Positions 46,976 through 55,738 of a DNA stretch of 64,000 nucleotides are shown here, piece after piece. Numbering within the stretch: position 1 is the first letter of the stretch; every line of letters begins with the position of its first letter. The DNA comes from Planctomycetota bacterium (GTDB taxonomy: Bacteria; Planctomycetota; Planctomycetia; Pirellulales; Pirellulaceae): the NCBI GenBank assembly GCA_014238905.1, contig JABAAE010000002.1, positions 425,851 through 489,850 of the forward strand, given 5' to 3'. A program made the translations under genes and the position numbers. The notes beneath the pieces are model-generated. The model ran no database searches. It saw only the letters and a list, made by a program, of their open reading frames with translations, and was not told the origin of the DNA.

Positions 46976-48952
46976 TTAGAACTTGTGTCTGAACTCGACA
47001 CGAAAACCGGTCAGGTCTTCTTCATTTCTTCTCAGTCCATGCATTGCGTCAGCTCGAAAAATCACCGCATTACTGATCGGAAGCTGATAGCGAATACCAA
47101 ACCCGAGCTGGCTCCCTTTGGCATTGCGATCCGGATCGGTTCCAAAAACATCTACGAATGCCGTCTCCAGAACGATCTGTTGTGAAAACTCTGGGGCCAA
47201 AAGATTAATTCCCAATGCCCCACCCCAAGAGTCATTGGCGGTATCGTCAAGGGTGGGAAAACGAGTCACCCCATCGGTTTCAAAATTTATTCCTGTATTC
47301 CTGAGGATCCCGCCGGCGTTGCCTGCTCTGGCAACTGATTGGGGCCTTCCGAATCCTGCAAACAGGTTAAAGTAAGGAACCACCCTGGAGGGATTGCGAG
47401 TAATCAGTGAATTTTCCATCAACAGGAGAACACCGTCCGCCGTTTCCCCTCCGGGAACTCTGCTTTGGCCTGCATTGGCAATGACGCGGACAGAATTCGA
47501 AAGGGCTTGCCCGTAACGACGGGTAAACGCAAAGGCCATATTGTGATAACTGCGATCCACGACGCGATTTCGGTCCTCGAGATAGACATAGCCGGTTTCA
47601 ATGTATCCATCAAACATTTCCAGAAAAAACTGGGTTCCATACATCTTGGCGGCGTTGTCATCCCCTTCAAAAGCAGGGCTGGTAATATTGTCCCATCCCC
47701 AAAAAAACACTGCGTCATAATTAGAAATATGCAACATCGGACTATTCCGCGCCGGAAGAGCTACTGCTAAACCGATAAAGGCGTCATCCATCCAAATCCC
47801 GTTTTGGAATAGCAGCGGAATCGCCCCCACCGTAAACGGCAAATCGAACGGGAGGACCTCATCGACCAATCCGCCAGTGATCGCGCCAAGATCGCCCTCA
47901 AAGAAACCGGTGTCGAACTCTAGGTCGGTGTTATTGATAAACCGCGTTTCCCCGACGTCAAACTCAATGCCGGTCGCCTGTCCATTTCGATCCAATGGTG
48001 CTACCCGAGCATGAAACCTCTCCGTGGCGGTCAAGCGAAGATCCATTTCCAGGTTCAACACCGCACTCCAGTTTCCAGAAAAATCACCATCAACACCGTT
48101 CACACCGACCCCCATCCGCAGGTCGCCAAAAATCATGAACTGTGGATGCATCAAATTGGTGCGTCCTAAAATCGTAGAGCTTTCGGGCAACTGTCCGCGT
48201 TGGTAAAAAGGCCTGCCCAACTCCAGTAACGGGCGTTGGGTGGGGTTGAGATACTTACCCTGAAAAACATCGACTTCGGCAAATGGATCAAACGGCGTAT
48301 ACGGATTGGGATCGGGACAAAAGTCATCGGCGGAATATGGAACTTCGTGCGCTTCGGAAGAAGAAGCGATGTTGTGATGGGGAAAAAAATCGGCACCCAA
48401 CTCCGGTTCATCCGCCAGACTGGGCGTGCCGGGGGAATTTTGCGATGGTTTTTCTTGAACTGCAGCTTGGTTCATAGCCAGCCTTGGGATCGAATCTCGT
48501 TGTTGGCTGCCCCCCTCGGAATCCAAGACCATCGCGCGAATTTGACGGTCCAGTTTCGACTCTTCCAATCCATCGACCCGAGAGCCTAGTAAAAAAGTCG
48601 AACTTTCTGCCGCTTGAAACGGCGACCAATGTCCATTGGACTGGCCTGCTCCCAATGGCGAAGACGGTGCAGGGTACTCAAAGTCAGCCGTCCGCTGATT
48701 GGGTTGTCGCTGGGAGGAAAATTTGCTCGAGGCAGTATAACGCGGATCAATGACTGAAAAATCCTGGGCATTGAGCCAACAGCAAGGGCTAACGGCTACT
48801 AACCAAATCGCCAGCCCGATTTCATAAAAGTTCCGTTTCCGCCGAACGGGTTTTGTAGTTCCCCCTGCTCCCAGGTCTGCTGCGCACCGGTATCGATCAA
48901 CGGAAAAACCGCGATTCGACCAAGGTTCACATTCTCGGGAATTCGACTTCAT
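46976..48952 (-). CDS. outer-membrane beta-barrel (porin-like) protein
   Basis: A 658-residue protein. A long polar N-terminus (about 40 residues) precedes the signal-like IGLAIWLVAVSPCCWLNA. A low-complexity, Ser/Gln/Pro-rich stretch reaches about residue 240, then a barrel of alternating beta strands (FGDLRMGVGVNGV, NLEMDLRLTA, LLFQNGIWMDDAFIGLAV, YIETGYVYLED). The protein ends in an aromatic FRHKF, typical of BAM-recognised outer-membrane proteins. Similar planctomycete proteins are annotated as porins or hypothetical. Substrate unknown. Confidence 0.7.
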   Translation of the reverse strand: MKSNSRECEPWSNRGFSVDRYRCAADLGAGGTTKPVRRKRNFYEIGLAIWLVAVSPCCWLNAQDFSVIDPRYTASSKFSSQRQPNQRTADFEYPAPSSPLGAGQSNGHWSPFQAAESSTFLLGSRVDGLEESKLDRQIRAMVLDSEGGSQQRDSIPRLAMNQAAVQEKPSQNSPGTPSLADEPELGADFFPHHNIASSSEAHEVPYSADDFCPDPNPYTPFDPFAEVDVFQGKYLNPTQRPLLELGRPFYQRGQLPESSTILGRTNLMHPQFMIFGDLRMGVGVNGVDGDFSGNWSAVLNLEMDLRLTATERFHARVAPLDRNGQATGIEFDVGETRFINNTDLEFDTGFFEGDLGAITGGLVDEVLPFDLPFTVGAIPLLFQNGIWMDDAFIGLAVALPARNSPMLHISNYDAVFFWGWDNITSPAFEGDDNAAKMYGTQFFLEMFDGYIETGYVYLEDRNRVVDRSYHNMAFAFTRRYGQALSNSVRVIANAGQSRVPGGETADGVLLLMENSLITRNPSRVVPYFNLFAGFGRPQSVARAGNAGGILRNTGINFETDGVTRFPTLDDTANDSWGGALGINLLAPEFSQQIVLETAFVDVFGTDPDRNAKGSQLGFGIRYQLPISNAVIFRADAMHGLRRNEEDLTGFRVEFRHKF

Positions 48953-49039
48953 GAAAAAAAACCTGCAGGAGACTCGCCACCCTGAATTCAGTAGAACGGG
49001 ATGGGAGAGCGTCCATTTGGAGCCTTCAACTCACTTTGG

Positions 49040-51463
49040 CTAACGTACAAAAAATTCTTTGGAATAGGCGTGCAAGTCCAGTATGCCTTCGTTCATTGAG
49101 CGAATCATCTCCGGAGTCGCTCTGACGTCCTTCATGAAATAAATCGGTTCAGCTCGACTTCGCATTCGGACGGTAAGCCGGTAGGGACCAGGCTCTGACA
49201 TCACCGATCGTGGAATCGAATACTTTGCTTTTCGATGTCCGGTCGCCGGTATCGAGTGAGCCTCCATTCGGATAAACGGTGGATGATTCATCACGGTATT
49301 GGGCCGGGTATCCGGACGAAAAAAAGCGAGTTGATCAAAATCAAACGGGACCGGTAAATACATCTCGCGATCGGTTCCTTTAACATTGGTTGTTAGAAAT
49401 TTTGTCTGGAGATTGAATAGCTGTTTGTCATGAGCAATGCGGTGTTCCAGGACATCGGCGGAATGCCGATCAGCCAGATCTCCGCAGCTATCAAGGTAAC
49501 CCGATTCCCAGATTCGATTGCCTTGAGGCCCAATCAACACAACATTCAACCAGAGTTGAGGTTGAGCCCCGAGGCTACCGCTGGGCATGTTGTGGCCCTT
49601 GCTGATATTTTTGACGTTATAAAAAAAGCTTAATGGCCGCCCACTCACTGGCTCCTGATTAAAATACGGACCTTCCAGCTTCGCGCCATTTTCCATCACC
49701 TGCCGGCGTAAATCGGTTTTATAACCAAGCAACTTCTGGTTCACATCAACAATATCCCGAGCATCCATCCTGTCATCAACGTTCCCCCAAACCTCGGGGA
49801 AACTCGCAAAGACTTCTCCGTTTTCCAAAGCATTCTCAAATGCTTCGGTTCCCCATCCCCCTCTCCAATCAAACTCGAGCCATTGGCTCACTGTCCATTT
49901 ATCGGCGTCAGGATTTTGTGGAAAGATTCCGGGGTGAGCAATGCTGTAACCGGGTCCATAAAACTGATGGTTGGAATGTTTGCGATCCGGGTTGACCGCT
50001 TTTCCCCCGAACACCGCAGCGGGGCCAATCGAATAACCTTCATTCAGTCCTGGTACCCGCCCCATATGACAATCTTGGCAGGACGTCCCTTCCCGATACG
50101 CGGGCGAAGCTCGATACTGATTCCAAACGACCTCCAGAGCGATTCCAGGTTGGACGGCGACTTGGTGACAGGACACGCAAAAAGTACTTTTGGAAAGTTG
50201 ATCAAACTGAATCGAACGGCGGTGGATCAACGCTTTAGAAGAGGGGTCTTGGGGATCCGTTTTTACATTGTAGAAATCTGCGTATTTTTTTGCTTTTTCA
50301 ATGCCGATTCCATTCCCACTACCCACGATTGGCTGGGAGAGATCACCCGGTTCAATTCGGCGTTCTCCATTGTCTTTGGAATGGGCCTGAACGACCCGGT
50401 GACAGGCAACACAAGTCACCCCTTCCCTGAAAACTCGGGGACCATCGTAGATCGCCTGATCTCGTCTTTGTTCCATGGTGGTGGCCACCGGCGCGTGACA
50501 ACGCATACAGAAATAACCAACTGTGCCTTGAGTTAAGTCATTGATCCGCTGTTCAAATTTTTGGTACATCGGAGAGATCGCGGCGTAGGCATGGCCGGAT
50601 ACCGACCATTCGCGGTAGATCTGCTCGTGACAGGCCTTACACTCGGTGGCCGAAGGAAATGCACCGCGGGAAAAAACCTCCTGGTGGGGGTCCAGATCCG
50701 CATTGGCGGCGGCCTTCAAATAGGCACTCGATGCGGTGCGAATGGGAGCTCCATGGGGATTCCAACTTGGGGACAACTCGTCGGGACGAGGTGCATTGGG
50801 TGAGCGATTCAATTTCGATGACGGTGTTACCATCGATTCCAGCGAGGTGGCTGCTCCGGTGGAGGTGGATCCAGGGTGGGAAGACCGCGGTCCGTCAGCC
50901 CCGCCAAGAGGGCTGCGATGTCCGGGTGGGGGAGCACTTTGAAGTTGGCCTCCATTAATTGCATTCTGAATCGCCAACAAGGTCTTTTCATGCACCTCAA
51001 AATCAAGACCGGGTAGTTGGTCGGTGCAAACTGACGGAACGTCCAATTTGGATAACTCCGAGGGAGAAATCGACAAATCGGGGGAATACGGTTGTGGAGA
51101 AGGGATCTCCCGCTCCGGTTGCCTTGGCCGGCGGCTTGCTTTTTGCCCTTTCAGCTCCACTGGTCGGGGTGAAATCGCCATTGCCTGGATTGTCCTGGAC
51201 CGATCGCTATGTTCCTCAGCGGGAATCGAGGCACCTTTGGGAGCCGGTTTTTCCGGCAGCAACGGCCGAATGACCTCTCCAAAGCGATGGGGGACCGCCA
51301 ACACCGTTGTTTTGGATCGTGGTGGATGACTGCCCACCTCACCTGACAAGGCTTGCTGTCCTGGGCTGCCCAATTCCGGCCCCATTTCAAGATAAAGCAT
51401 GGCCACGGCAAATGTAGCGAAGGGGATTAACACGAAAAAAAGCGTTGTTTTTGGAATTTTCAT
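49040..51463 (-). CDS. multiheme cytochrome c (five CxxCH)
   Basis: An 807-residue exported protein starting at ATG 51463 (MKIPKTTLFF, signal/anchor IPFATFAVAMLYL); TTG 51520 is rejected. A proline-rich linker of about 230 residues leads to a cytochrome-c554-like core with heme motifs CKACH, CMRCH, CVACH, CVSCH and CQDCH at about residues 275, 319, 351, 429 and 462. A C-terminal domain of about 300 residues with a YFNQEPVSGRPLSFFYNVKN strand pattern is beta-rich. Electrons are presumably moved in the periplasm; no dehydrogenase neighbours it. Confidence 0.92.
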   Translation of the reverse strand: MKIPKTTLFFVLIPFATFAVAMLYLEMGPELGSPGQQALSGEVGSHPPRSKTTVLAVPHRFGEVIRPLLPEKPAPKGASIPAEEHSDRSRTIQAMAISPRPVELKGQKASRRPRQPEREIPSPQPYSPDLSISPSELSKLDVPSVCTDQLPGLDFEVHEKTLLAIQNAINGGQLQSAPPPGHRSPLGGADGPRSSHPGSTSTGAATSLESMVTPSSKLNRSPNAPRPDELSPSWNPHGAPIRTASSAYLKAAANADLDPHQEVFSRGAFPSATECKACHEQIYREWSVSGHAYAAISPMYQKFEQRINDLTQGTVGYFCMRCHAPVATTMEQRRDQAIYDGPRVFREGVTCVACHRVVQAHSKDNGERRIEPGDLSQPIVGSGNGIGIEKAKKYADFYNVKTDPQDPSSKALIHRRSIQFDQLSKSTFCVSCHQVAVQPGIALEVVWNQYRASPAYREGTSCQDCHMGRVPGLNEGYSIGPAAVFGGKAVNPDRKHSNHQFYGPGYSIAHPGIFPQNPDADKWTVSQWLEFDWRGGWGTEAFENALENGEVFASFPEVWGNVDDRMDARDIVDVNQKLLGYKTDLRRQVMENGAKLEGPYFNQEPVSGRPLSFFYNVKNISKGHNMPSGSLGAQPQLWLNVVLIGPQGNRIWESGYLDSCGDLADRHSADVLEHRIAHDKQLFNLQTKFLTTNVKGTDREMYLPVPFDFDQLAFFRPDTRPNTVMNHPPFIRMEAHSIPATGHRKAKYSIPRSVMSEPGPYRLTVRMRSRAEPIYFMKDVRATPEMIRSMNEGILDLHAYSKEFFVR

Positions 51464-51818
51464 GTCTTTTGGCCCCGCAACAATAGCGTGAACCCAGCCG
51501 TGGGATAGGTGTATGGGCAAGATCAGCTAATTATTCCATCGAACCCCCACAACCGATCAAATCAGTCGGTAAGTTACAGTCGAAATCGATACCGTTACCG
51601 ACAAATCGGCCGCCACCGAAAACACCTACCCACCTATCCCTGCATTTCCAATTTAGCCATATTAACAATCGGTAAATGGGTCAATGACATGGTCTTCTCT
51701 TTTTTTTCTTCAAAATGGTTGATCAGAATCCAAATTTGAGCCCTTGAATGCCGATCGATAAATGTTTTATACTTAGTCGCTTTCAATTAACTCAACGAAG
51801 AGAAAAGAAGGTAGCGAA
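51464..51818. other. intergenic region carrying the alpha-operon promoter
   Basis: A 355-bp divergent gap between the cytochrome gene (minus) and rpmJ (plus). The ribosomal promoter at 51744-51773 is the only element I can support. Confidence 0.6.
51744..51773 (+). promoter_or_regulatory. sigma-70-type promoter of the alpha operon
   Basis: TTGAAT (51744-51749) and TATACT (51768-51773) are separated by 18 bp and lie 45 bp upstream of rpmJ. Both hexamers match the consensus at four and five positions. No other promoter-like pair is as good nearby. Confidence 0.6.
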
Positions 51819-51932
51819 ATGAAGGTTCGCGCCAGCGTCAAAAAGATTTGCGAGAACTGTAAAGTCGTGAAGCGGAAAGGCCGTGTTTACGTCGTTTGCA
51901 CAAATCCAAGGCACAAGCAACGTCAGGGCTAA
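51819..51932 (+). CDS. rpmJ: 50S ribosomal protein L36
   Basis: A 37-residue L36 ([15 protein letters not shown] at the start). The zinc ligands Cys11, Cys14, Cys27 and His32 are all present (C-type L36). A ribosome binding site AGAAGG lies 7 nt before ATG 51819. It is the first gene of the alpha operon and is too short for most ORF lists. infA, often just upstream, is absent. Confidence 0.97.
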   Translation: MKVRASVKKICENCKVVKRKGRVYVVCTNPRHKQRQG

Positions 51933-51988
51933 AGCCCTGTTTCTAGCGATATTTTTCGCATTTTATACATCATTTTATTGGAGATCCG

Positions 51989-52372
51989 ATGCCGCGATTG
52001 CTCGGTGTTGATATACCCAACGATAGAAAAACGATCATCTCCCTGACCTACTTATATGGTGTAGGTCAGAAAGTGGCTCGGGAACTCTGTCTAAAAGCTG
52101 GAGTTTGTCCAGACCGCAAGGCTCATGAATTGACCGATGAAGAATTGAGTACCCTCGGTACCATTTTGGAACGCGACTACACGGTAGAAGGTCCTCTACG
52201 TCGTCAGATTCAACAAAGTATTGCTCGTCTTCGTGATATTAAATGTTATCGCGGAATGCGTCATCGTGCTGGATTGCCTGTTCGCGGGCAACGAACCAAG
52301 ACCAACGCCAGGACTCGAAAAGGTCCTCGGAAAACCGTCGCTGGTAAAAAAGGCGTGAAAGATCTTCGATAG
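51989..52372 (+). CDS. rpsM: 30S ribosomal protein S13
   Basis: A 127-residue S13 with the typical start MPRLLGVDIPNDRKTIISLT, YGVGQKVARELC and the basic tail GQRTKTNARTRKGPRK. S13 sits in the 30S head at the 30S-50S bridge and contacts P-site tRNA. GGAGATCC precedes ATG 51989. It lies 56 bp after rpmJ. Confidence 0.98.
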   Translation: MPRLLGVDIPNDRKTIISLTYLYGVGQKVARELCLKAGVCPDRKAHELTDEELSTLGTILERDYTVEGPLRRQIQQSIARLRDIKCYRGMRHRAGLPVRGQRTKTNARTRKGPRKTVAGKKGVKDLR

Positions 52373-52398
52373 TATTTACACAGAATTAATGATTTGAA

Positions 52399-52779
52399 AT
52401 GGCAAAGACTCGAAAAAGAAAACCCCGTCGCAATGTAACCGCTGGTGTGGTGCACATCCGTGCCACCTTTAATAACACAACGGTAACGGTCACCGACACC
52501 AAAGGTGATACCCTGTGTTGGGCCAGCGCTGGCACTAGCGGATTCAAAGGCAGTCGCAAAAGCACCCCGTTCGCGGGTCAATGTGCTGCCCAACAGGCTG
52601 CTGAAAAGGCCCAGAAATTTGGCGTTCGCGAAGTGGATGTACGCGTCAATGGACCTGGAAGCGGTCGTGAAAGCGCTGTAACGGCGATTCAAGCTGCTGG
52701 GCTGAACGTGCGTACGATTGAGGACTGTACCCCCATTCCTCACAACGGTTGTCGACCTCGAAAAAAACGTCGAGTTTAA
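52399..52779 (+). CDS. rpsK: 30S ribosomal protein S11
   Basis: A 126-residue S11 ([54 protein letters not shown]). It forms part of the 30S platform and the mRNA exit. The operon order continues with rpoA. In most bacteria rpsD (S4) follows rpsK; here it does not. Confidence 0.98.
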   Translation: MAKTRKRKPRRNVTAGVVHIRATFNNTTVTVTDTKGDTLCWASAGTSGFKGSRKSTPFAGQCAAQQAAEKAQKFGVREVDVRVNGPGSGRESAVTAIQAAGLNVRTIEDCTPIPHNGCRPRKKRRV

Positions 52780-52832
52780 AGCGACCGCTCTCCAACTAAA
52801 AACAAATTCTACTCAGGAACAAGGGATCCTTT

Positions 52833-53822
52833 ATGCATATTCGATGGCGCGGATTGGAATTGCCCAGTATGGTTGAGGTCGACAAGTCGACCCTCACATC
52901 CACCTACGGAAAATTTTCAGCGGAACCCTTTGAAAGGGGCTTCGGTCATACGATCGGAAACAGCCTACGTCGCATCCTCCTTTCCAGTTTGGAGGGAAGC
53001 GCGGTCACTCAAATCAAAATTCGAGGGGCACAGCACGAGTTCTCATCGATCCCTGGCGTCCTACAGGATGTGACAGAAATCGTTCTGAACGTAAAATCAC
53101 TAATCGTCAAAAGCCATACTGATCAAATGAAGGTCATCACCGTCGAGAAAAATGAAGCTGGCCCGATCACCGGGGCAGACGTCATTTCCGGAGGTGAAGT
53201 GGAAATCATCAATAAAGATCTGGTTTTGGCAACCTTGACTGATAATGTTCCCTTCATGATGGAAATGGTGTTGGAAAGTGGACGGGGCTACGTGCCGGCC
53301 AGCGAGCACAGTTCGGTCGAACACGAAATTGGCATCATCCCCATCGATGCGGTCTACAGCCCAGTCACACGGGTACGTTACGATGTCGAACAGACTCGTG
53401 TTGGTCAAAAAACGAACTTTGACCGTTTGAATTTAGAAGTCTGGACCGATGGTTCCATCCATCCCGAAATGGCGATGGTCGAAGCGGCCAAGATTTTGAG
53501 AAAACACATCAACCCATTTGTTCAATATTCAGAAATGGGTCCTCAGGTCCATTCGCAGGCCAGGGGTTCGGGCGGCGTAGACCCTAAATTGGAAGCGAAA
53601 CTGAACATGACCATCAACGATCTGAAGCTTTCGGTGCGGGCGACCAATTGCCTCGAATCAGAAAACATTCGATCCGTTCGTGAATTGGTAGGTTACAACG
53701 AAGACTCATTAATGGAAGTTCGGAACTTTGGGGAAACCACCTTGGTGGAGGTTCAGGAAAAACTTCAGGAACTTGAATTACGACTGGGAATGAAAGTTCC
53801 TCCGGCTCCAAGCCCGATGTAA
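52833..53822 (+). CDS. rpoA: RNA polymerase alpha subunit
   Basis: A 329-residue alpha subunit. The N-terminal dimerisation domain spans about 1-230 ([35 protein letters not shown]). The alpha-CTD follows (about 250-315, [19 protein letters not shown] and [19 protein letters not shown]), which binds UP elements and activators. Usual length for the family. ATG 52833 follows a 53-bp gap. Confidence 0.98.
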   Translation: MHIRWRGLELPSMVEVDKSTLTSTYGKFSAEPFERGFGHTIGNSLRRILLSSLEGSAVTQIKIRGAQHEFSSIPGVLQDVTEIVLNVKSLIVKSHTDQMKVITVEKNEAGPITGADVISGGEVEIINKDLVLATLTDNVPFMMEMVLESGRGYVPASEHSSVEHEIGIIPIDAVYSPVTRVRYDVEQTRVGQKTNFDRLNLEVWTDGSIHPEMAMVEAAKILRKHINPFVQYSEMGPQVHSQARGSGGVDPKLEAKLNMTINDLKLSVRATNCLESENIRSVRELVGYNEDSLMEVRNFGETTLVEVQEKLQELELRLGMKVPPAPSPM

Positions 53823-54014
53823 GGGAAAGTCCCGATTTAGATCAGTCGGGAAAAAAAGTGGGGACGATTCAAGTGAATGGTCCCAAGGTGGAATTTCAGG
53901 GTAAAAGCTGGTTTTAATTCCTCCATCCAGAGTAAAGACCAGATGAATCTGGTCGAATTAACAGAACATGCGATTGTTCGATCCGAAAATTGAAATAATA
54001 GAAGGCGTATTGAA

Positions 54015-54773
54015 ATGCGACACCGAAAGAAAGGTCGCCAACTAGGCCGGTCATCCAGTCACAAAAAAGCGATGTTACGCAACCTTGCGACGAGCTTGAT
54101 TCTGACCGAACGGGATGACGATTGCTACGATGGACTTTTTCAGGCTGACGGAAAGACACCCGTTGCTCCGCCTAAGTACAAAGGCCGCGTCGTCACCACC
54201 ATTCATAAGGCCAAAGAGGTTCGCTCGCTGGTTGAGAAATGCGTGACGATTGCCCGCAAGGCCATCCAGCATGATGAAGCCGCATCGGAATTCGAAACCG
54301 AAGCCGAGCGAAACACCAGCGAATGGGAATCTTGGCGAAAGAGCGACAATTGGCAGAAATGGGTTGCAGCTCGTGCTCCTGGGGTGAATGCCAGACGTCG
54401 GGTCTTCGATATTCTTCGTGACAAGGAGGCCGTTGGCATCCTTTTTGAAGATATTGCCAAACGTTTCGAGGATCGCGATGGCGGTTACACCCGCGTGCTC
54501 AGACTAGCCAAGCCACGATTGGGCGATGCCGGCGTGCGGGCGATTCTGGAATTCGTTGGTCGGAATGAACGAACCACAGCCAGTAGTGAAATGCCGGCCT
54601 TCGACTCCGATGAAACAGAGGTCGCAGAATCTCCGGCTGAAGAAACCAGTGCTGAAGAAACCATCGCTGAAGAAACCATCGCTGAAGAAACCATCGCTGA
54701 AGAAACCAGTGCTGAAGAAACCAGTGCTGAAGAAACAGCAGACGATTCAACCCAAGAGGATGAGTCCAAGTAG
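54015..54773 (+). CDS. rplQ: 50S ribosomal protein L17 with acidic C-terminal tail
   Basis: A 252-residue protein; bacterial L17 is normally about 120. The core is MRHRKKGRQLGRSSSHKKAM, LRNLATSLILTE, VVTTIHKAKEVRSLVEK and GGYTRVLRLAKPRLGDA. An insertion of about 50 residues (HDEAASEFETEAERNTSEWE onward to VNARRRVFDIL) enlarges the middle. The last 60 residues are an acidic tail with seven AEETI/AEETS repeats from a 15-bp tandem repeat. The tail is negatively charged, unlike most rRNA-binding extensions. An intrinsic terminator follows. Confidence 0.95.
   Translation: MRHRKKGRQLGRSSSHKKAMLRNLATSLILTERDDDCYDGLFQADGKTPVAPPKYKGRVVTTIHKAKEVRSLVEKCVTIARKAIQHDEAASEFETEAERNTSEWESWRKSDNWQKWVAARAPGVNARRRVFDILRDKEAVGILFEDIAKRFEDRDGGYTRVLRLAKPRLGDAGVRAILEFVGRNERTTASSEMPAFDSDETEVAESPAEETSAEETIAEETIAEETIAEETSAEETSAEETADDSTQEDESK
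54636..54737. repeat. 15-bp coding tandem repeat in rplQ, seven units
   Basis: The unit GCTGAAGAAACC(AGT/ATC) is repeated seven times; the last unit is 12 bp. It encodes AEETS/AEETI. Units 2-4 end ATC and the others AGT or a variant, so copies have been duplicated internally. Copy number probably varies between strains. Confidence 0.95.
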
Positions 54774-54809
54774 CTTCCCTCTCGGTTGGCTGATGACAAA
54801 CTAAAAAAA

Positions 54810-54837
54810 GGGCTGCCTGTAGGCAGCCCTTTTTTTT
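54810..54837 (+). terminator. intrinsic terminator of the alpha operon
   Basis: A perfect 8-bp GC-rich stem GGGCTGCC / GGCAGCCC with loop TGTA is followed by eight T. It lies 36 bp after rplQ and ends the operon. An A run precedes it, so it may also act for the convergent gene at 54879. Confidence 0.95.
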
Positions 54838-54878
54838 GGGAGGAATGGGGTGGACTTAGCCCAACTCAAAACCGGTTT

Positions 54879-55250
54879 TTAGCTGAGCATCACTTTAGAC
54901 CGACTGCGATCGGCTTGGTCTGTTTTTAAAATAGCCGTTTTGGATGACCATTTCTCCTGCATCTTGGCAACGGCAATGATCAGTTCATTCCATTCAGTAA
55001 AAGTCTCCACCGTATCGAAGATCTTGGCCTTTTCATCGTCAAACGTATCCGAGCTCACTCGAATCTCCTCACCCAACAAGAGCAAGCCATCCTCAAGCAC
55101 CTCAAAGGGGTCGGATCCAAAATCAATTTGACGTTGATCTGGAAAAAAAGTCTCCATCACAATATGCATCAGCCACATGGCTGCTGCGTTGGAATCAGCT
55201 GCATGAATGATTTCGCTAAAATCCCCTGATTGAACATAATACCGATTCAT
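54879..55250 (-). CDS. conserved small protein of unknown function
   Basis: A 123-residue ORF with ATG 55250 behind AGGAG (AACAGGAGAATTCCT). It starts MNRYYVQSGDF and contains SNAAAMWLMHIVMETFF (helix), an acidic mid-section and IIAVAKMQEKWSSKTAIL. It has no signal peptide and is cytoplasmic. I do not recognise a family. It converges on the alpha-operon terminator. Confidence 0.75.
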   Translation of the reverse strand: MNRYYVQSGDFSEIIHAADSNAAAMWLMHIVMETFFPDQRQIDFGSDPFEVLEDGLLLLGEEIRVSSDTFDDEKAKIFDTVETFTEWNELIIAVAKMQEKWSSKTAILKTDQADRSRSKVMLS

Positions 55251-55738
55251 AGGAATTCTCCTGTTCTAAAACTAATGGCCTTCGCTATTAGCTATATCGC
55301 CAGCACAACGACAAGTTAGGTCAATGGCCATAAAATTCCATGAACGGGTCATTTTGGACTGATCCCGAAACCATTCAGATCCAGCCATGAATCAGGGGCT
55401 TCAATATCAAAACGGATTAAATGAACTAACGAAGGTCGTCCCAGTCGAATTCTGGGCGGCGTCCGTCGATTTCGAGTCAGGTGAAGATGCAATGCTTTCG
55501 GTTCAAAAACCGTGATAATAGATCGCTGCGATCATGGGGGTGTCCGGCGATGCTCCTGAAGGAAATTCGATGACCACCATCCAGCGACCAACGACGTCCT
55601 CACCCAATGGCCCGGCGTCGATATAGGTGAGCAGTTATACGCGCGCCAATGATTACCGATTTCAAATCCAACAAGCGAATCAATCACTCACCTCAATGGT
55701 TTCAATAGATAGGTTCGAAAAGATTAGAGAGGTTCGAA
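55251..55738. other. intergenic region with possible gene remnant
   Basis: About 490 bp between the small unknown gene and the isomerase gene. A minus-strand coding-like remnant is listed separately. No terminator or promoter was found. A GGTTCGAATC near 55730 resembles a tRNA T-loop, but there is no paired stem. Confidence 0.4.
55349..55634 (-). pseudogene. possible frameshifted C-terminal gene remnant
   Basis: Two adjoining minus-strand frames read like one protein. The first gives AGPLGEDVVGRWMVVIEFP then PMIAAIYYHGF and stops. One base earlier in frame, the second continues EPKALHLHLTRNRRTPPRI then FDIEAPDSWLDLNGFG and ends TGA at 55349. The switch falls at a run of five T (complement of 55505-55509), where loss of one T would join them. 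There is no start codon or ribosome binding site and stops close the region upstream. It could be a decayed gene, a sequencing indel, or chance. Confidence 0.4.

Noticed and set aside
49883..50536. 217-codon plus-strand ORF opposite the multiheme cytochrome
   Set aside because: Antisense to five intact CxxCH motifs on the other strand.
53830..53851. Inverted repeat TCCCGA/TCGGGA between rpoA and rplQ
   Set aside because: On the plus strand it is followed by A, not T, and the operon clearly continues to rplQ.
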